From Bacteroides stercoris ATCC 43183 (lineage in GTDB: Bacteria; Bacteroidota; Bacteroidia; Bacteroidales; Bacteroidaceae): a DNA stretch of 64,000 nt. A program made the position numbers and the translations under genes. The stretch is taken from assembly GCF_025147325.1 (NCBI RefSeq), contig NZ_CP102262.1, forward strand, positions 1,922,001 through 1,986,000, read 5' to 3'. The notes beneath the pieces were generated by a model, which saw only the letters and a list, made by a program, of their open reading frames with translations, made no database searches and was not told where the DNA came from. Positions 9,301 through 17,796 of this stretch are shown piece after piece. Numbering within the stretch: the stretch's first letter is position 1; each line of letters begins with the position of its first letter.

Positions 9301-9387
9301 TGTATATGTATAACGATTTACAAGGCTATACAGAAAGATATGATGTGGCAGAAGAGTTGTGAAAGAAATATATAATAAAGATATCGT

Positions 9388-9879
9388 ATGAAGAAGATTA
9401 TCAACCCATGGAAAAACATGGAAGGTTATAATTGTTTTGGCTGTTCTCCCGATAATGAGGCAGGTGTAAGAATGGAATTCTATGAAGACGGCGATGAGAT
9501 AGTAAGTATCTGGAAGCCCCGTCCGGAGTATCAGGGGTGGTTGAATACGTTGCATGGGGGTATTCAGTCCGTATTGCTGGATGAAATTTGCGGTTGGGTG
9601 GTGTTCCGTAAGTTGCAGACCGGAGGAGTGACCTCTAAAATGGAGACTCGTTTTCGTAAGTCCATATCTACCAATGATACACACTTGGTGTTACGGGCAT
9701 CGTTGCGTGAGCAGAAACGTAATATTGCCGTTATAGAAGCAAGATTGTATAACAGCATGGGCGAACTCTGTACGGAGGCTACATGTACCTATTTTACTTT
9801 CCCGCAGGAAAAGGCGGAAAAGGAAATGTGTTTTCATCATTGTGATGTAGAACCGGATGAAATCTTACCTCTTGTTTGA
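9388..9879 (+). CDS. PaaI-type acyl-CoA thioesterase (hotdog fold)
   Basis: A 163-residue single-domain hotdog protein. The N-terminal NCFGCSPDNEAGVRMEFYED and the motif WLNTLHGGIQSVLLDEICGW (HGG..L.DE, the helix that carries the catalytic acid in the PaaI/4HBT2 group) identify the family. VTSKMETRFRKSISTND fits the central beta strand. The family cleaves acyl-CoA or similar thioesters; substrate specificity is not predictable here. The gene stands alone between the mini-ORF and the histidine operon leader and has its own ATG at 9388. No signal peptide is present, so it acts in the cytoplasm. Confidence 0.82.
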   Translation: MKKIINPWKNMEGYNCFGCSPDNEAGVRMEFYEDGDEIVSIWKPRPEYQGWLNTLHGGIQSVLLDEICGWVVFRKLQTGGVTSKMETRFRKSISTNDTHLVLRASLREQKRNIAVIEARLYNSMGELCTEATCTYFTFPQEKAEKEMCFHHCDVEPDEILPLV

Positions 9880-9941
9880 TGAAAATGAAAGAAAAATCAA
9901 ACTTTTTGTGATAATTCCTTGCTTGTTTAAAACAAATCGTT

Positions 9942-9949
9942 TACATTTG
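9942..9949 (+). promoter_or_regulatory. Bacteroides -7 box for the his leader transcript
   Basis: TACATTTG matches TAnnTTTG, with CTTG at 9922-9925 as a partial -33 box (16-base gap, slightly short). Transcription would start near 9956, about 16 nt before the leader-peptide ATG at 9972, which fits an attenuation leader. Confidence 0.6.
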
Positions 9950-9971
9950 TCGCATTAGAAATAGAAAAAGT

Positions 9972-10019
9972 ATGAAGAATATCGTTGCACATCATCACCA
10001 TTATTATCCTGAGGAATAA
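9972..10019 (+). CDS. hisL: Histidine operon leader peptide
   Basis: A 15-codon ORF, MKNIVAHHHHYYPEE, with four consecutive His codons followed by two Tyr codons. It lies 113 bp upstream of hisG and its RNA overlaps the first arm of the attenuator stem. It functions as the sensor of charged tRNA-His: ribosome stalling on the His run decides which stem forms next. The ORF is too short for routine gene finding. The run of four His at this place leaves little doubt about its role. Confidence 0.93.
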   Translation: MKNIVAHHHHYYPEE

Positions 10020-10104
10020 TCCGGTGGGCGTATGAGGATATGTGCATAACGAAGAACATATAATGAACGAGGCTTACCGAACATTGGTAAACCTCGTTTT
10101 TTTA
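9996..10104 (+). promoter_or_regulatory. Transcription attenuator of the hisGDCB operon
   Basis: Three mutually exclusive pairings can be drawn. Stem 1:2 is CACC (9996-9999, within the His codons) plus ATTATT (10000-10005) with AATAAT (10015-10020) plus GGTG (10023-10026). Stem 2:3, the antiterminator, is CGGTGGGC (10022-10029) with GCTTACCG (10072-10079), eight pairs with two G-U. Stem 3:4, the terminator, is AACGAGG and TTACC (10066-10078) with GGTAA and CCTCGTT (10086-10098), followed by a T7 run. Stalling on His codons masks strand 1 and frees strand 2 to block the terminator. An additional ATATGT/ACATAT stem lies between strands 2 and 3. Confidence 0.9.
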
Positions 10105-10132
10105 TTTGCAAACCATAAATATAAATAATATC

Positions 10133-10984
10133 ATGTTAAGAATTGCAGTACAGGCCAAAGGCCGTCTTTTTGACGAAACAATGTCGTTCCTTGAAGAATC
10201 GGATATTAAACTAAGCGCAACGAAACGCACGTTACTGGTACAGTCTTCCAACTTTCCTTTGGAAGTATTGTTTTTGCGCGATGATGATATTCCGCAAACA
10301 GTAGCTACGGGAGTTGCCGATTTGGGCATTGTCGGTGAAAACGAGTTCATGGAAAAGGCGGAAGATGCTGAGATTGTAAAGCGTTTGGGATTCAGCAAAT
10401 GCCGTCTGTCATTGGCTTTGCCTAAGGATATTGAATATACGGGGCCGCAATGGTTTGAGGGTAAGAAGATTGCCACTTCGTATCCCGGCATTCTTTCCCG
10501 ATACCTCAAAGAACAGGGGGTGAGAGCGGAAATACACGTGATTACCGGTTCGGTGGAGGTCTCTCCGGGGATTGGCCTGGCTGATGCGATTTTTGATATT
10601 GTAAGCTCCGGTTCTACTTTGGTGAGCAACCGCCTGAAAGAAGTAGAAGTAGTGATGAAATCCGAGGCTCTGTTGATTGGCAACAAGAATATGAGTGAGG
10701 AGAAGAAGGAGATTCTGGATGAATTGTTGTTCCGTATGAATGCGGTAAAGACAGCGGAAGACAAGAAATACGTACTGATGAACGCGCCGAAAGATAGACT
10801 GGATGAAATTATAGCCGTACTTCCGGGTATGAAGAGCCCTACGGTGATGCCGTTGGCGCAAGAGGGCTGGTGCTCCGTACATACAGTGCTGGATGAAAAA
10901 TGTTTCTGGGAGATTATCGGTAAATTGAAGGCATTGGGAGCGGAAGGTATTCTGGTTTTGCCGATTGAAAAAATGATACTTTAA
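10133..10984 (+). CDS. hisG: ATP phosphoribosyltransferase, long form
   Basis: A 283-residue HisG catalysing the first step of histidine synthesis (ATP + PRPP to phosphoribosyl-ATP). The start ATG 10133 (MLRIAVQAKGRLFDETMSFL) is preferred over an in-frame TTG farther upstream that lies inside the attenuator T-run region. Recognisable are VATGVADLGIVGENEF, the PRPP loop GSVEVSPGIGLADAIFDIVS, and a C-terminal regulatory domain (ALGAEGILVLPIEKMIL) that marks the long, hexameric, histidine-inhibited form, which needs no HisZ. It is the first gene of hisGDCB, 29 bp past the attenuator T-run. Control is expected both by attenuation and by feedback inhibition. Confidence 0.97.
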   Translation: MLRIAVQAKGRLFDETMSFLEESDIKLSATKRTLLVQSSNFPLEVLFLRDDDIPQTVATGVADLGIVGENEFMEKAEDAEIVKRLGFSKCRLSLALPKDIEYTGPQWFEGKKIATSYPGILSRYLKEQGVRAEIHVITGSVEVSPGIGLADAIFDIVSSGSTLVSNRLKEVEVVMKSEALLIGNKNMSEEKKEILDELLFRMNAVKTAEDKKYVLMNAPKDRLDEIIAVLPGMKSPTVMPLAQEGWCSVHTVLDEKCFWEIIGKLKALGAEGILVLPIEKMIL

Positions 10985-10995
10985 ATGTTAATGGT

Positions 10996-12288
10996 ATGAA
11001 TTTAATTACTAATCCTGATAAATCTCAGTGGGCGGAATTGCTGAAACGTCCGGTGATGAATACGGAAAACCTTTTTGATACGGTACGGGCTATTATAGAC
11101 CGTGTAAAAACAGAAGGCGACCGTGCCGTATTGGAATACGAAGAAAAATTTGATAAAGTGGCTCTGACCGCATTGGCTGTGACGGAAGCGGAGCAGGCGG
11201 AAGCGGAAGCATCGGTAGGCGAGGAATTGAAAAAAGCCATTCGTCTGGCCAAACGGAATATAGAGACGTTTCATGCGGCACAACGCTTCGAAAGTAAACG
11301 GGTAGAGACTCAGCCGGGAGTTACTTGTTGGCAGAAGGCGGTTGCCATAGAGAAAGTCGGGTTGTATATCCCCGGTGGAACAGCACCGCTCTTTTCCACC
11401 GTGCTGATGCTGGCAGTTCCAGCCAGGATTGCAGGATGTAAGGAGATAGTGCTTTGCACGCCTCCGGGCAAAGATGGAAAAGTACACCCCGCCGTATTGT
11501 TTGCAGCTAAGGTGGCGGGAGTAAACCGTATTTTCAAAGCCGGTGGTGTGCAAGCTGTTGCGGCAATGGCTTATGGAACGGAAAGCGTGCCGAAAGTATA
11601 TAAGATATTTGGCCCGGGCAATCAATACGTAACGGCTGCCAAACAGTTGGTGAGCTTGCGTGATGTAGCTATTGATATGCCCGCCGGTCCTTCGGAAGTA
11701 GAGGTACTGGCGGATGAAACAGCCAATCCGTCTTTTGTAGCTGCCGACTTGCTGAGCCAGGCAGAGCATGGGGCCGACAGTCAGGCGATACTGATTACCA
11801 CTTCCCCGGCATTACAGCAGGCTGTGAAAGAGGAAGTGGAGCGTCAATTGGCTTTGTTGCCCCGTAAAGAGATTGCGGAAAAGTCTCTTGCCAATAGTAA
11901 ACTGATTGTTGTGCGCAATATGGACGAAGCTGTCGAACTGACCAATTCCTATGCACCGGAGCATCTCATTATCGAAACAGCGGATTATATGTCCGTTGCG
12001 GAGCGGGTGGTTAATGCCGGTTCGGTATTTTTGGGCTCTCTGACTCCGGAAAGTGCGGGAGATTATGCTTCGGGCACTAACCATACGCTGCCCACCAATG
12101 GCTATGCCAAAGCTTATAGCGGTGTCAGCCTTGATAGCTTTATACGTAAGATTACTTTCCAGGAAATTAAGCCGGAAGGGATACGCATTATTGGCCCTGC
12201 TATAGAGGAAATGGCAGCCAGCGAGCATTTGGATGCGCATAAGAATGCGGTAACTGTCAGACTTGATAAATTGGGAGTTGAAAATTAA
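10996..12288 (+). CDS. hisD: Histidinol dehydrogenase
   Basis: A 430-residue HisD, the zinc enzyme of the last two oxidations from histidinol to histidine with NAD+. Diagnostic stretches are EKVGLYIPGGTAPLFSTVLM, PGNQYVTAAKQLV and VAIDMPAGPSEVEVLADETA. The Zn- and substrate-binding part follows: LLSQAEHGADSQAILIT, YAPEHLIIE and SAGDYASGTNHTLPTNGYAK, which contain the conserved Gln, His, Glu-His and Asp residues, with a final His in SEHLDAHKNAV. It lies 11 bp after hisG in the same operon. Length is typical of bacterial HisD. Confidence 0.97.
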   Translation: MNLITNPDKSQWAELLKRPVMNTENLFDTVRAIIDRVKTEGDRAVLEYEEKFDKVALTALAVTEAEQAEAEASVGEELKKAIRLAKRNIETFHAAQRFESKRVETQPGVTCWQKAVAIEKVGLYIPGGTAPLFSTVLMLAVPARIAGCKEIVLCTPPGKDGKVHPAVLFAAKVAGVNRIFKAGGVQAVAAMAYGTESVPKVYKIFGPGNQYVTAAKQLVSLRDVAIDMPAGPSEVEVLADETANPSFVAADLLSQAEHGADSQAILITTSPALQQAVKEEVERQLALLPRKEIAEKSLANSKLIVVRNMDEAVELTNSYAPEHLIIETADYMSVAERVVNAGSVFLGSLTPESAGDYASGTNHTLPTNGYAKAYSGVSLDSFIRKITFQEIKPEGIRIIGPAIEEMAASEHLDAHKNAVTVRLDKLGVEN

Positions 12289-12342
12289 AAATCATACTTC
12301 ATCATTGATAATTCATAATCCGTAAATAAACTCTTTCTGTCC

Positions 12343-13383
12343 ATGAGAACCTTAGAAGAACTTACCCGACCGAATATCCGGCGTTTGAAACCTTACTCTT
12401 CGGCACGCGATGAATATAATGGCGCTGCTGCATCCGTTTTTCTCGATGCAAATGAAAATCCGTACAATATGCCGCACAACCGCTATCCGGACCCGATGCA
12501 GCGGGAGCTAAAGAAAGAACTGTCGAAGGTAAAGAAAATCTCCCCCGAACGCATATTTCTGGGAAATGGCAGTGATGAGGCAATAGACCTTGTATTTCGC
12601 GCTTTTTGCGAACCGCGTATAGACAATGTAGTAGCTATAGACCCTACGTACGGCATGTATCAGGTATGTGCCGAAATAAATGATGTGGAGTACCGCAAGG
12701 TACTGCTAGACGAGGATTTTCAATTTTCGGCAGATAAGTTGCTGGCGGTTGCGGATGAACATACGAAGCTGATTTTTCTTTGTTCTCCCAATAATCCCAC
12801 AGGAAATGATTTGCTTCGGAGTGAGATTGAGAAAATCATCCGCGAATTCGACGGGCTGGTGATATTGGATGAGGCTTATAACGATTTTTCAGAGGCGCCT
12901 TCTTTTTTGGATGAACTGGACAAATATCCTAATCTGATTGTACTGCAAACTTTCTCCAAAGCATGGGGCTGTGCTGCCATACGCTTGGGCATGGCTTTTG
13001 CTTCGCAGGAAATCATTTCGATTTTCAGCAAGATAAAGTATCCTTATAATGTAAACCAACTGACTCAGAAACAAGCGATGGAGATGTTGTACCGTTATTA
13101 TGAAATAGAGCGTTGGGTAAAAACATTGAAAGAAGAACGTGAGAATCTGGAAAACGAATTTGTGAAACTGCCTTGTACGGTGAAAATATTTCCTTCAGAT
13201 GCAAACTTTTTTCTGGTCCGTGTGACGGATGCGGTGAAGATTTATAATTATCTGGTGGCTGAAGGCATCATTGTGCGTAACCGTAATTCCGTATCGCTTT
13301 GCGGAAACTGTCTGCGGGTAACGGTAGGTACGAGAAACGAGAATGAAAGGCTGGTTGAGGCGTTGGAGAAATATAAAGTATAA
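12343..13383 (+). CDS. hisC: Histidinol-phosphate aminotransferase
   Basis: A 346-residue PLP enzyme of fold type I. Family features: LDANENPYN near the start, [44 protein letters not shown] (the Asp and Tyr that contact PLP), and [19 protein letters not shown] with the Schiff-base Lys in SKAW. It converts imidazole-acetol phosphate to histidinol phosphate with glutamate as donor. It is third in the his operon, separated from hisD by 54 bp of AT-rich, slightly repetitive sequence. No anomalies were seen. Confidence 0.96.
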   Translation: MRTLEELTRPNIRRLKPYSSARDEYNGAAASVFLDANENPYNMPHNRYPDPMQRELKKELSKVKKISPERIFLGNGSDEAIDLVFRAFCEPRIDNVVAIDPTYGMYQVCAEINDVEYRKVLLDEDFQFSADKLLAVADEHTKLIFLCSPNNPTGNDLLRSEIEKIIREFDGLVILDEAYNDFSEAPSFLDELDKYPNLIVLQTFSKAWGCAAIRLGMAFASQEIISIFSKIKYPYNVNQLTQKQAMEMLYRYYEIERWVKTLKEERENLENEFVKLPCTVKIFPSDANFFLVRVTDAVKIYNYLVAEGIIVRNRNSVSLCGNCLRVTVGTRNENERLVEALEKYKV

Positions 13384-13394
13384 AGTAGTAGGGT

Positions 13395-14543
13395 ATGAAG
13401 AAAGTACTTTTCATAGATCGTGACGGGACGTTGGTTATAGAGCCGCCCGTAGATTATCAATTGGATTCGTTGGAGAAACTGGAGTTTTATCCGAAAGTAA
13501 TGCGTAATCTTGGTTTTGTCCGTAGCAGGCTGGATTTTGAGTTCGTTATGGTTACCAATCAGGACGGGTTGGGTACGGCATCTTTTCCGGAAGAAACTTT
13601 TTGGCCGGCGCATAACCTGATGATGAAGACGTTGGAAGGTGAGGGAATTGCCTTCGATGATATTTGCATAGACCGTAGCATGCCCGAAGACAATGCGCCA
13701 ACCCGCAAGCCGCGTACCGGTATGCTGACGAAATATCTCGACAATCCTGAATACGATTTGGCAAATAGTTTTGTGATAGGCGACCGTGCTACGGATGTGG
13801 AGTTGGCTAAGAATCTGGGATGCCGTGCTATCCTCTTACAGGAAGATACGAATATGCTGAAACCGAAATCGGCCGGTGGTGAAGCTGCGTGTGAGGGCTT
13901 GGAGGACGTCTGTGTTTTGGCAACAAAGGATTGGGATAAGGTCGCCGAATTTCTTTTTGCCGGTGAGCGGAAAGCGGAAGTGCGCCGTACCACGAAAGAA
14001 ACGGATATTTACGTGGCTGTAAATTTAGACGGTAACGGTCATTGTGATATTCATACCGGACTTGGTTTCTTCGATCATATGCTGGAACAGATAGGCAAGC
14101 ATGGCGGCATGGATTTGACCATTCACGTAAAAGGTGATTTGGAAGTAGACGAGCATCATACAATAGAGGATACCGCCCTCTCTTTGGGTGAGTGCCTGTA
14201 TCAGGCATTGGGCAGTAAGCGCGGCATAGAACGTTACGGCTATGCACTGCCTATGGACGATTGTCTGTGTCAGGTATGTCTGGATTTTGGAGGACGTCCC
14301 TGGCTGGTATGGGATGCCGCGTTCAAGCGCGAGAAAATAGGAGAGATGCCTACGGAAATGTTCCTGCATTTCTTTAAGTCATTAAGCGATGCAGCCAAGA
14401 TGAACCTTAACATCAAGGCGGAAGGGCAGAATGAGCATCATAAGATAGAGGGAATCTTCAAAGCACTGGCAAGAGCCTTGAAGATGGCGGTGAAACGCGA
14501 TATTTATCACTATGAATTGCCAAGCTCAAAAGGGGTACTTTAG
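13395..14543 (+). CDS. hisB: Bifunctional histidinol-phosphatase / imidazoleglycerol-phosphate dehydratase
   Basis: A 382-residue fusion. Residues 1-170 form a HAD phosphatase (nucleophile motif [11 protein letters not shown] at 6-16, then [10 protein letters not shown], and [15 protein letters not shown]) that dephosphorylates histidinol phosphate. From about 200 on is the dehydratase, with manganese-binding [35 protein letters not shown] and the closing [18 protein letters not shown]. It starts 11 bp after hisC and ends the cluster; the other his genes are not in this window. A separate PHP-type histidinol-phosphatase gene lies at 52687, which would duplicate the N-terminal activity. A 13-bp GC-rich hairpin follows. 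Confidence 0.95.
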   Translation: MKKVLFIDRDGTLVIEPPVDYQLDSLEKLEFYPKVMRNLGFVRSRLDFEFVMVTNQDGLGTASFPEETFWPAHNLMMKTLEGEGIAFDDICIDRSMPEDNAPTRKPRTGMLTKYLDNPEYDLANSFVIGDRATDVELAKNLGCRAILLQEDTNMLKPKSAGGEAACEGLEDVCVLATKDWDKVAEFLFAGERKAEVRRTTKETDIYVAVNLDGNGHCDIHTGLGFFDHMLEQIGKHGGMDLTIHVKGDLEVDEHHTIEDTALSLGECLYQALGSKRGIERYGYALPMDDCLCQVCLDFGGRPWLVWDAAFKREKIGEMPTEMFLHFFKSLSDAAKMNLNIKAEGQNEHHKIEGIFKALARALKMAVKRDIYHYELPSSKGVL

Positions 14544-14589
14544 TGTTTGACTCGGGACTGAGTCATTATTAACCGTCCGCAAACGAACA

Positions 14590-14619
14590 GGGGGAGTGTC
14601 CGATTTCGGACACTCCCCC
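14590..14619 (+). terminator. Perfect 13-bp GC-rich inverted repeat after hisB
   Basis: GGGGGAGTGTCCG, loop ATTT, CGGACACTCCCCC. It lies 46 bp after hisB and 25 bp before the -24 box of the tolC promoter. No T run follows (TTGCGTAATAC), so it is a weak Rho-independent terminator by that criterion. It may instead, or also, be a dyad operator for the sigma-54 activator encoded downstream. Confidence 0.6.
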
Positions 14620-14643
14620 TTGCGTAATACTTTCCTGCCTGCT

Positions 14644-14659
14644 TGGCACACTCTTTGCT
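14644..14659 (+). promoter_or_regulatory. Sigma-54 (-24/-12) promoter of tolC
   Basis: TTGGCACACTCTTTGCT carries GG at 14645-14646 and GC at 14657-14658 with exactly ten bases between them, and it matches TGGCAC-N5-TTGC closely. It lies 32 bp before the ATG of the tolC-like gene, whose downstream neighbours are a sigma-54 activator and a sensor kinase. Spacing, match and context agree. Confidence 0.85.
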
Positions 14660-14690
14660 TTTCTGTCAACGACAATTTTAAAGACCGAAC

Positions 14691-16178
14691 ATGAAAAAGA
14701 ATATTTTACTTGCCGCTTGTTTTGGGATATCACTGTTTGCCTCGGCACAGAATGATACTTTGACGCACGAACGTGAAATCACTTTAGCGGAAGCCATTGC
14801 ACTGGCGCGTACCCAATCTGTAGATGCTGCCGTGGCGCTCAACGAATTGAAGACAGCCTATTGGGAATACCGTACTTTCCGTGCAGACCTGTTGCCCGAA
14901 ATAAATTTTACGGGAACATTGCCCAATTATAATAAGTCGTACAGCACCTATCAGAACTCGGACGGTTCCTATAGCTTTGTCCGTAACAATACATTGGGGT
15001 TGTCCGGTGCACTTTCCATTGACCAGAACATTTGGTTCACAGGCGGTAAGTTGTCGCTGGCTTCTTCTCTCGATTACATCAAGCAGTTGGGCTCCGGCGG
15101 CGACAAACAGTTTATGTCCGTGCCCGTAAGCCTTGAATTGACGCAACCTATATTCGGCGTGAACAGTTTGAAGTGGAACCGCCGTATCGAACCTGTCCGG
15201 TATGCAGAGGCAAAGGCTGCCTTTATTTCGGCAACGGAGCAGGTAACGATGAAGACCATTACTTATTTTTTCGAGTTATTGCTGGCAAAGGAAGCGCTTG
15301 CCACGGCGCAGCAAAACAAAGCAAACTCAGACCGGCTTTACGAAGTGGCCATTGCCAAACGGAAAATGGGACAGATTTCGGAAAACGACTTGCTGCAACT
15401 CAAGCTGAACTCTCTGCAAGGCAAAGCCGATGTAACCGAAGCCGAAAGCACTTTGAACGCCAAGATGTTTCAGCTACGTTCGTTTCTCGGCGTGTCGGAG
15501 AGCGAGGGGCTGAATCCTGTTATACCTGCTTCCGTTCCTGGTATTAAAATGGACTACGACCGTGTTCTGAACAAAGCTTTGGAACGCAACTCGTTTGCCC
15601 AGAATATACGTCGCCGCCAGTTAGAAGCCGATTATGAAGTGGCTACGGCACGTGGAAATTTAAGGAGTATAGACCTGTTTGCCAGCGTTGGCTATACCGG
15701 ACAAAACTATGAGTTCTCATCTGCCTATCAGGATTTGCTGGATAACCAGATTGTCAAGGTCGGTGTAAAAATACCTATCCTCGATTGGGGAAAACGTCGC
15801 GGCAAGGTGAGGGTAGCCAAGAGCAACCGCGAAGTGGTACTTTCCAAAATCCGACAGGAACAAATGGACTTCAATCAGGACATTTTCCTGCTGGTGGCAA
15901 ACTTCAACAACCAAGCCCAGCAGTTGGAAATAGCCGAAGAGGCGGACCAGATAGCCGAAAAACGTTACAAGACCAGTGTAGAGACTTTTATGATTGGTAA
16001 AATAAGTACCCTTGACCTCAACGATGCGCAGAACTCCAAAGACGAAGCCCGGCAAAAGCACATCTCCGAACTTTATTATTATTGGTATTACTTCTATCAA
16101 CTCCGTAGCCTGACCCTTTGGGATTTTGAACGGAACATGGAGTTGGAAGCCGACTTTGAAGATATAATCAAAGGCTGA
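14691..16178 (+). CDS. TolC-family outer-membrane efflux protein
   Basis: A 495-residue outer-membrane channel of the TolC (OEP) family with signal peptide MKKNILLAACFGISLFASAQ. Two repeats of long helices are seen; each OEP repeat has its hallmark, for example REITLAEAIALARTQSVDAA at the start, LLLAKEALATAQQNKANSDR, and VGVKIPILDWGKRRGKVRVA with RYKTSVETFMIGKISTLDLN in the second half. Alone it forms only the outer-membrane part of a type I or RND exporter; no membrane-fusion protein or pump gene is adjacent. It has its own sigma-54 promoter and is followed by an NtrC-like regulator and kinase that probably control it, so envelope stress or an exported compound may be the cue. Confidence 0.92.
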   Translation: MKKNILLAACFGISLFASAQNDTLTHEREITLAEAIALARTQSVDAAVALNELKTAYWEYRTFRADLLPEINFTGTLPNYNKSYSTYQNSDGSYSFVRNNTLGLSGALSIDQNIWFTGGKLSLASSLDYIKQLGSGGDKQFMSVPVSLELTQPIFGVNSLKWNRRIEPVRYAEAKAAFISATEQVTMKTITYFFELLLAKEALATAQQNKANSDRLYEVAIAKRKMGQISENDLLQLKLNSLQGKADVTEAESTLNAKMFQLRSFLGVSESEGLNPVIPASVPGIKMDYDRVLNKALERNSFAQNIRRRQLEADYEVATARGNLRSIDLFASVGYTGQNYEFSSAYQDLLDNQIVKVGVKIPILDWGKRRGKVRVAKSNREVVLSKIRQEQMDFNQDIFLLVANFNNQAQQLEIAEEADQIAEKRYKTSVETFMIGKISTLDLNDAQNSKDEARQKHISELYYYWYYFYQLRSLTLWDFERNMELEADFEDIIKG

Positions 16179-16297
16179 TGCCGGTAGAAATTATGCCGAT
16201 TTGTACGATTATAAAGGAAATAACAAAAAAATGGTGCAAATCTGTATGACCTGTGGCTAAAAAACTTACTTTTGCAAGTAACAAACTACAAAATACT

Positions 16298-17656
16298 ATG
16301 ATACTGATAGTCGATGATGATAGTGCCGTACGTTCTTCACTTAGTTTTATGCTGAAGCGTGCCGGTTATGAGGTAAAAACAGCACCGGGACCCCGTGAGG
16401 CGATGGATATAGTTCGTGCAGAATCTCCCGCACTGATATTGATGGATATGAACTTTACACTTTCCACTACCGGAGAGGAGGGGCTTACGCTGTTGAAACA
16501 GGTAAAGGTCTTCCGTCCCGATGTTCCCGTTATACTGATGACGGCATGGGGAAGCATCCAACTTGCCGTGCAGGGGATGCAGGCGGGGGCTTTTGACTTT
16601 ATTACCAAACCGTGGAACAATGCCGCCCTTTTGCAGCGTATCGAAACCGCCTTGGAACTGAGTGCCGCTCCGAAAGAAGTGCCGGAAGAGCAGGCGGAGG
16701 GTTTGAACCGCAGTCACATCATCGGAAAATCGCAAGGACTGATGGAGGTGCTGAATACCGTAGCCCGCATAGCCCGTACCAACGCTTCCGTACTCATTAC
16801 CGGCGAGAGTGGTACAGGTAAGGAACTGATAGCCGAAGCTATCCATATCAACAGTCAGCGCACCAGACAGCCTTTTGTGAAAGTCAATCTCGGCGGTATC
16901 TCGCAGAGTCTGTTCGAGAGCGAGATGTTCGGTCATAAGAAGGGCGCTTTTACCGATGCAAGTGCCGACCGTATAGGGCGTTTTGAACTGGCAAACAAAG
17001 GAACTATCTTTCTGGACGAAATAGGCGACTTGGATTTGTCCTGCCAGGTTAAACTATTGCGTGTGCTTCAGGACCAGACGTTTGAGGTGCTGGGCGACAG
17101 CCGCCCGCGCAAAGTGGATGTGCGTGTTGTCTCCGCCACCAATGCCGATTTGCGCAAAATGGTTGCCGAACGCACATTCCGCGAAGACCTTTTCTACCGT
17201 ATCAATCTGATAACCGTAAAACTGCCCGCCTTGCGCGAACGCCGTGAGGATATTCCCTTGTTGGCACGTCACTTTGCCGACCGTCAGGCTGCCGTAAACG
17301 GCTTGCCGCGTACCGAATTTTCAGCGGATGCGCTGAACTTCCTTTCCCGTTTGCCTTATTCGGGTAATATCCGCGAATTGAAAAACCTGGTGGAGCGTAC
17401 CATTCTTGTCAGTGGAAAACAAACCCTGGATGCTTCTGATTTTGAATCGCAGTACCAACGCCACGACGAACCTGCAAAAGCCGCAGATGGCACTTCCTTT
17501 GCCGGCATGACGCTGGATGAAATAGAACGGCAAACTATCCTGCAAGCCTTAGAACAGCATAAAGGCAATCTTAGTCAGGTTGCATTGGCACTGGGCATCA
17601 GCAGGGCTGCTCTATACAGACGGCTGGAAAAATATAAAATAGCGATTAGTGATTAG
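16298..17656 (+). CDS. Sigma-54-dependent response regulator (NtrC family)
   Basis: A 452-residue activator starting at ATG 16298 (MILIVDDDSAVRSSLSFMLK); fifteen upstream in-frame codons are not convincing. The receiver domain at 1-120 has acidic residues DDD and the phospho-acceptor Asp in ALILMDMNF. The AAA+ domain at about 140-370 has Walker A GESGTGKELIAEAIH, the sigma-54 contact loop as GAFTDA (a variant of GAFTGA), Walker B FLDEIGDL and the R-finger region. The C-terminal Fis-type HTH is QVALALGISRAALYRRLEKY. It activates sigma-54 promoters, and one such promoter lies just upstream at tolC. A TACTTTTG box at 16267-16274 may give it its own housekeeping promoter. The kinase gene follows. 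Confidence 0.95.
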   Translation: MILIVDDDSAVRSSLSFMLKRAGYEVKTAPGPREAMDIVRAESPALILMDMNFTLSTTGEEGLTLLKQVKVFRPDVPVILMTAWGSIQLAVQGMQAGAFDFITKPWNNAALLQRIETALELSAAPKEVPEEQAEGLNRSHIIGKSQGLMEVLNTVARIARTNASVLITGESGTGKELIAEAIHINSQRTRQPFVKVNLGGISQSLFESEMFGHKKGAFTDASADRIGRFELANKGTIFLDEIGDLDLSCQVKLLRVLQDQTFEVLGDSRPRKVDVRVVSATNADLRKMVAERTFREDLFYRINLITVKLPALRERREDIPLLARHFADRQAAVNGLPRTEFSADALNFLSRLPYSGNIRELKNLVERTILVSGKQTLDASDFESQYQRHDEPAKAADGTSFAGMTLDEIERQTILQALEQHKGNLSQVALALGISRAALYRRLEKYKIAISD

Positions 17657-17717
17657 GGTTTAGCGATAAGTGTTGAGTCATTTAAATCTTGACCGTTAGT
17701 TGTCGCCCTACCAGCCC

Positions 17718-17796
17718 CTAATCGTTAATCACTACCCGCTAATCATTAACCCCTAATCGCTAATCGTTAATCACTAACCCCTAATCCCTACCTCAC
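17718..17796 (+). repeat. 21-bp tandem repeat array upstream of the sensor kinase
   Basis: Units starting CTAATC lie at 17718, 17739, 17760 and 17781, exactly 21 bp apart, with unit text like CTAATCGTTAATCACTACCC. The last unit degenerates into the region just before the kinase GTG start. Antisense-oriented relatives (AGCGATTAGTGATTAGGG) overlap the 3' end of the regulator gene at 17641-17658, so the transcript could fold back on itself. Confidence 0.8.
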
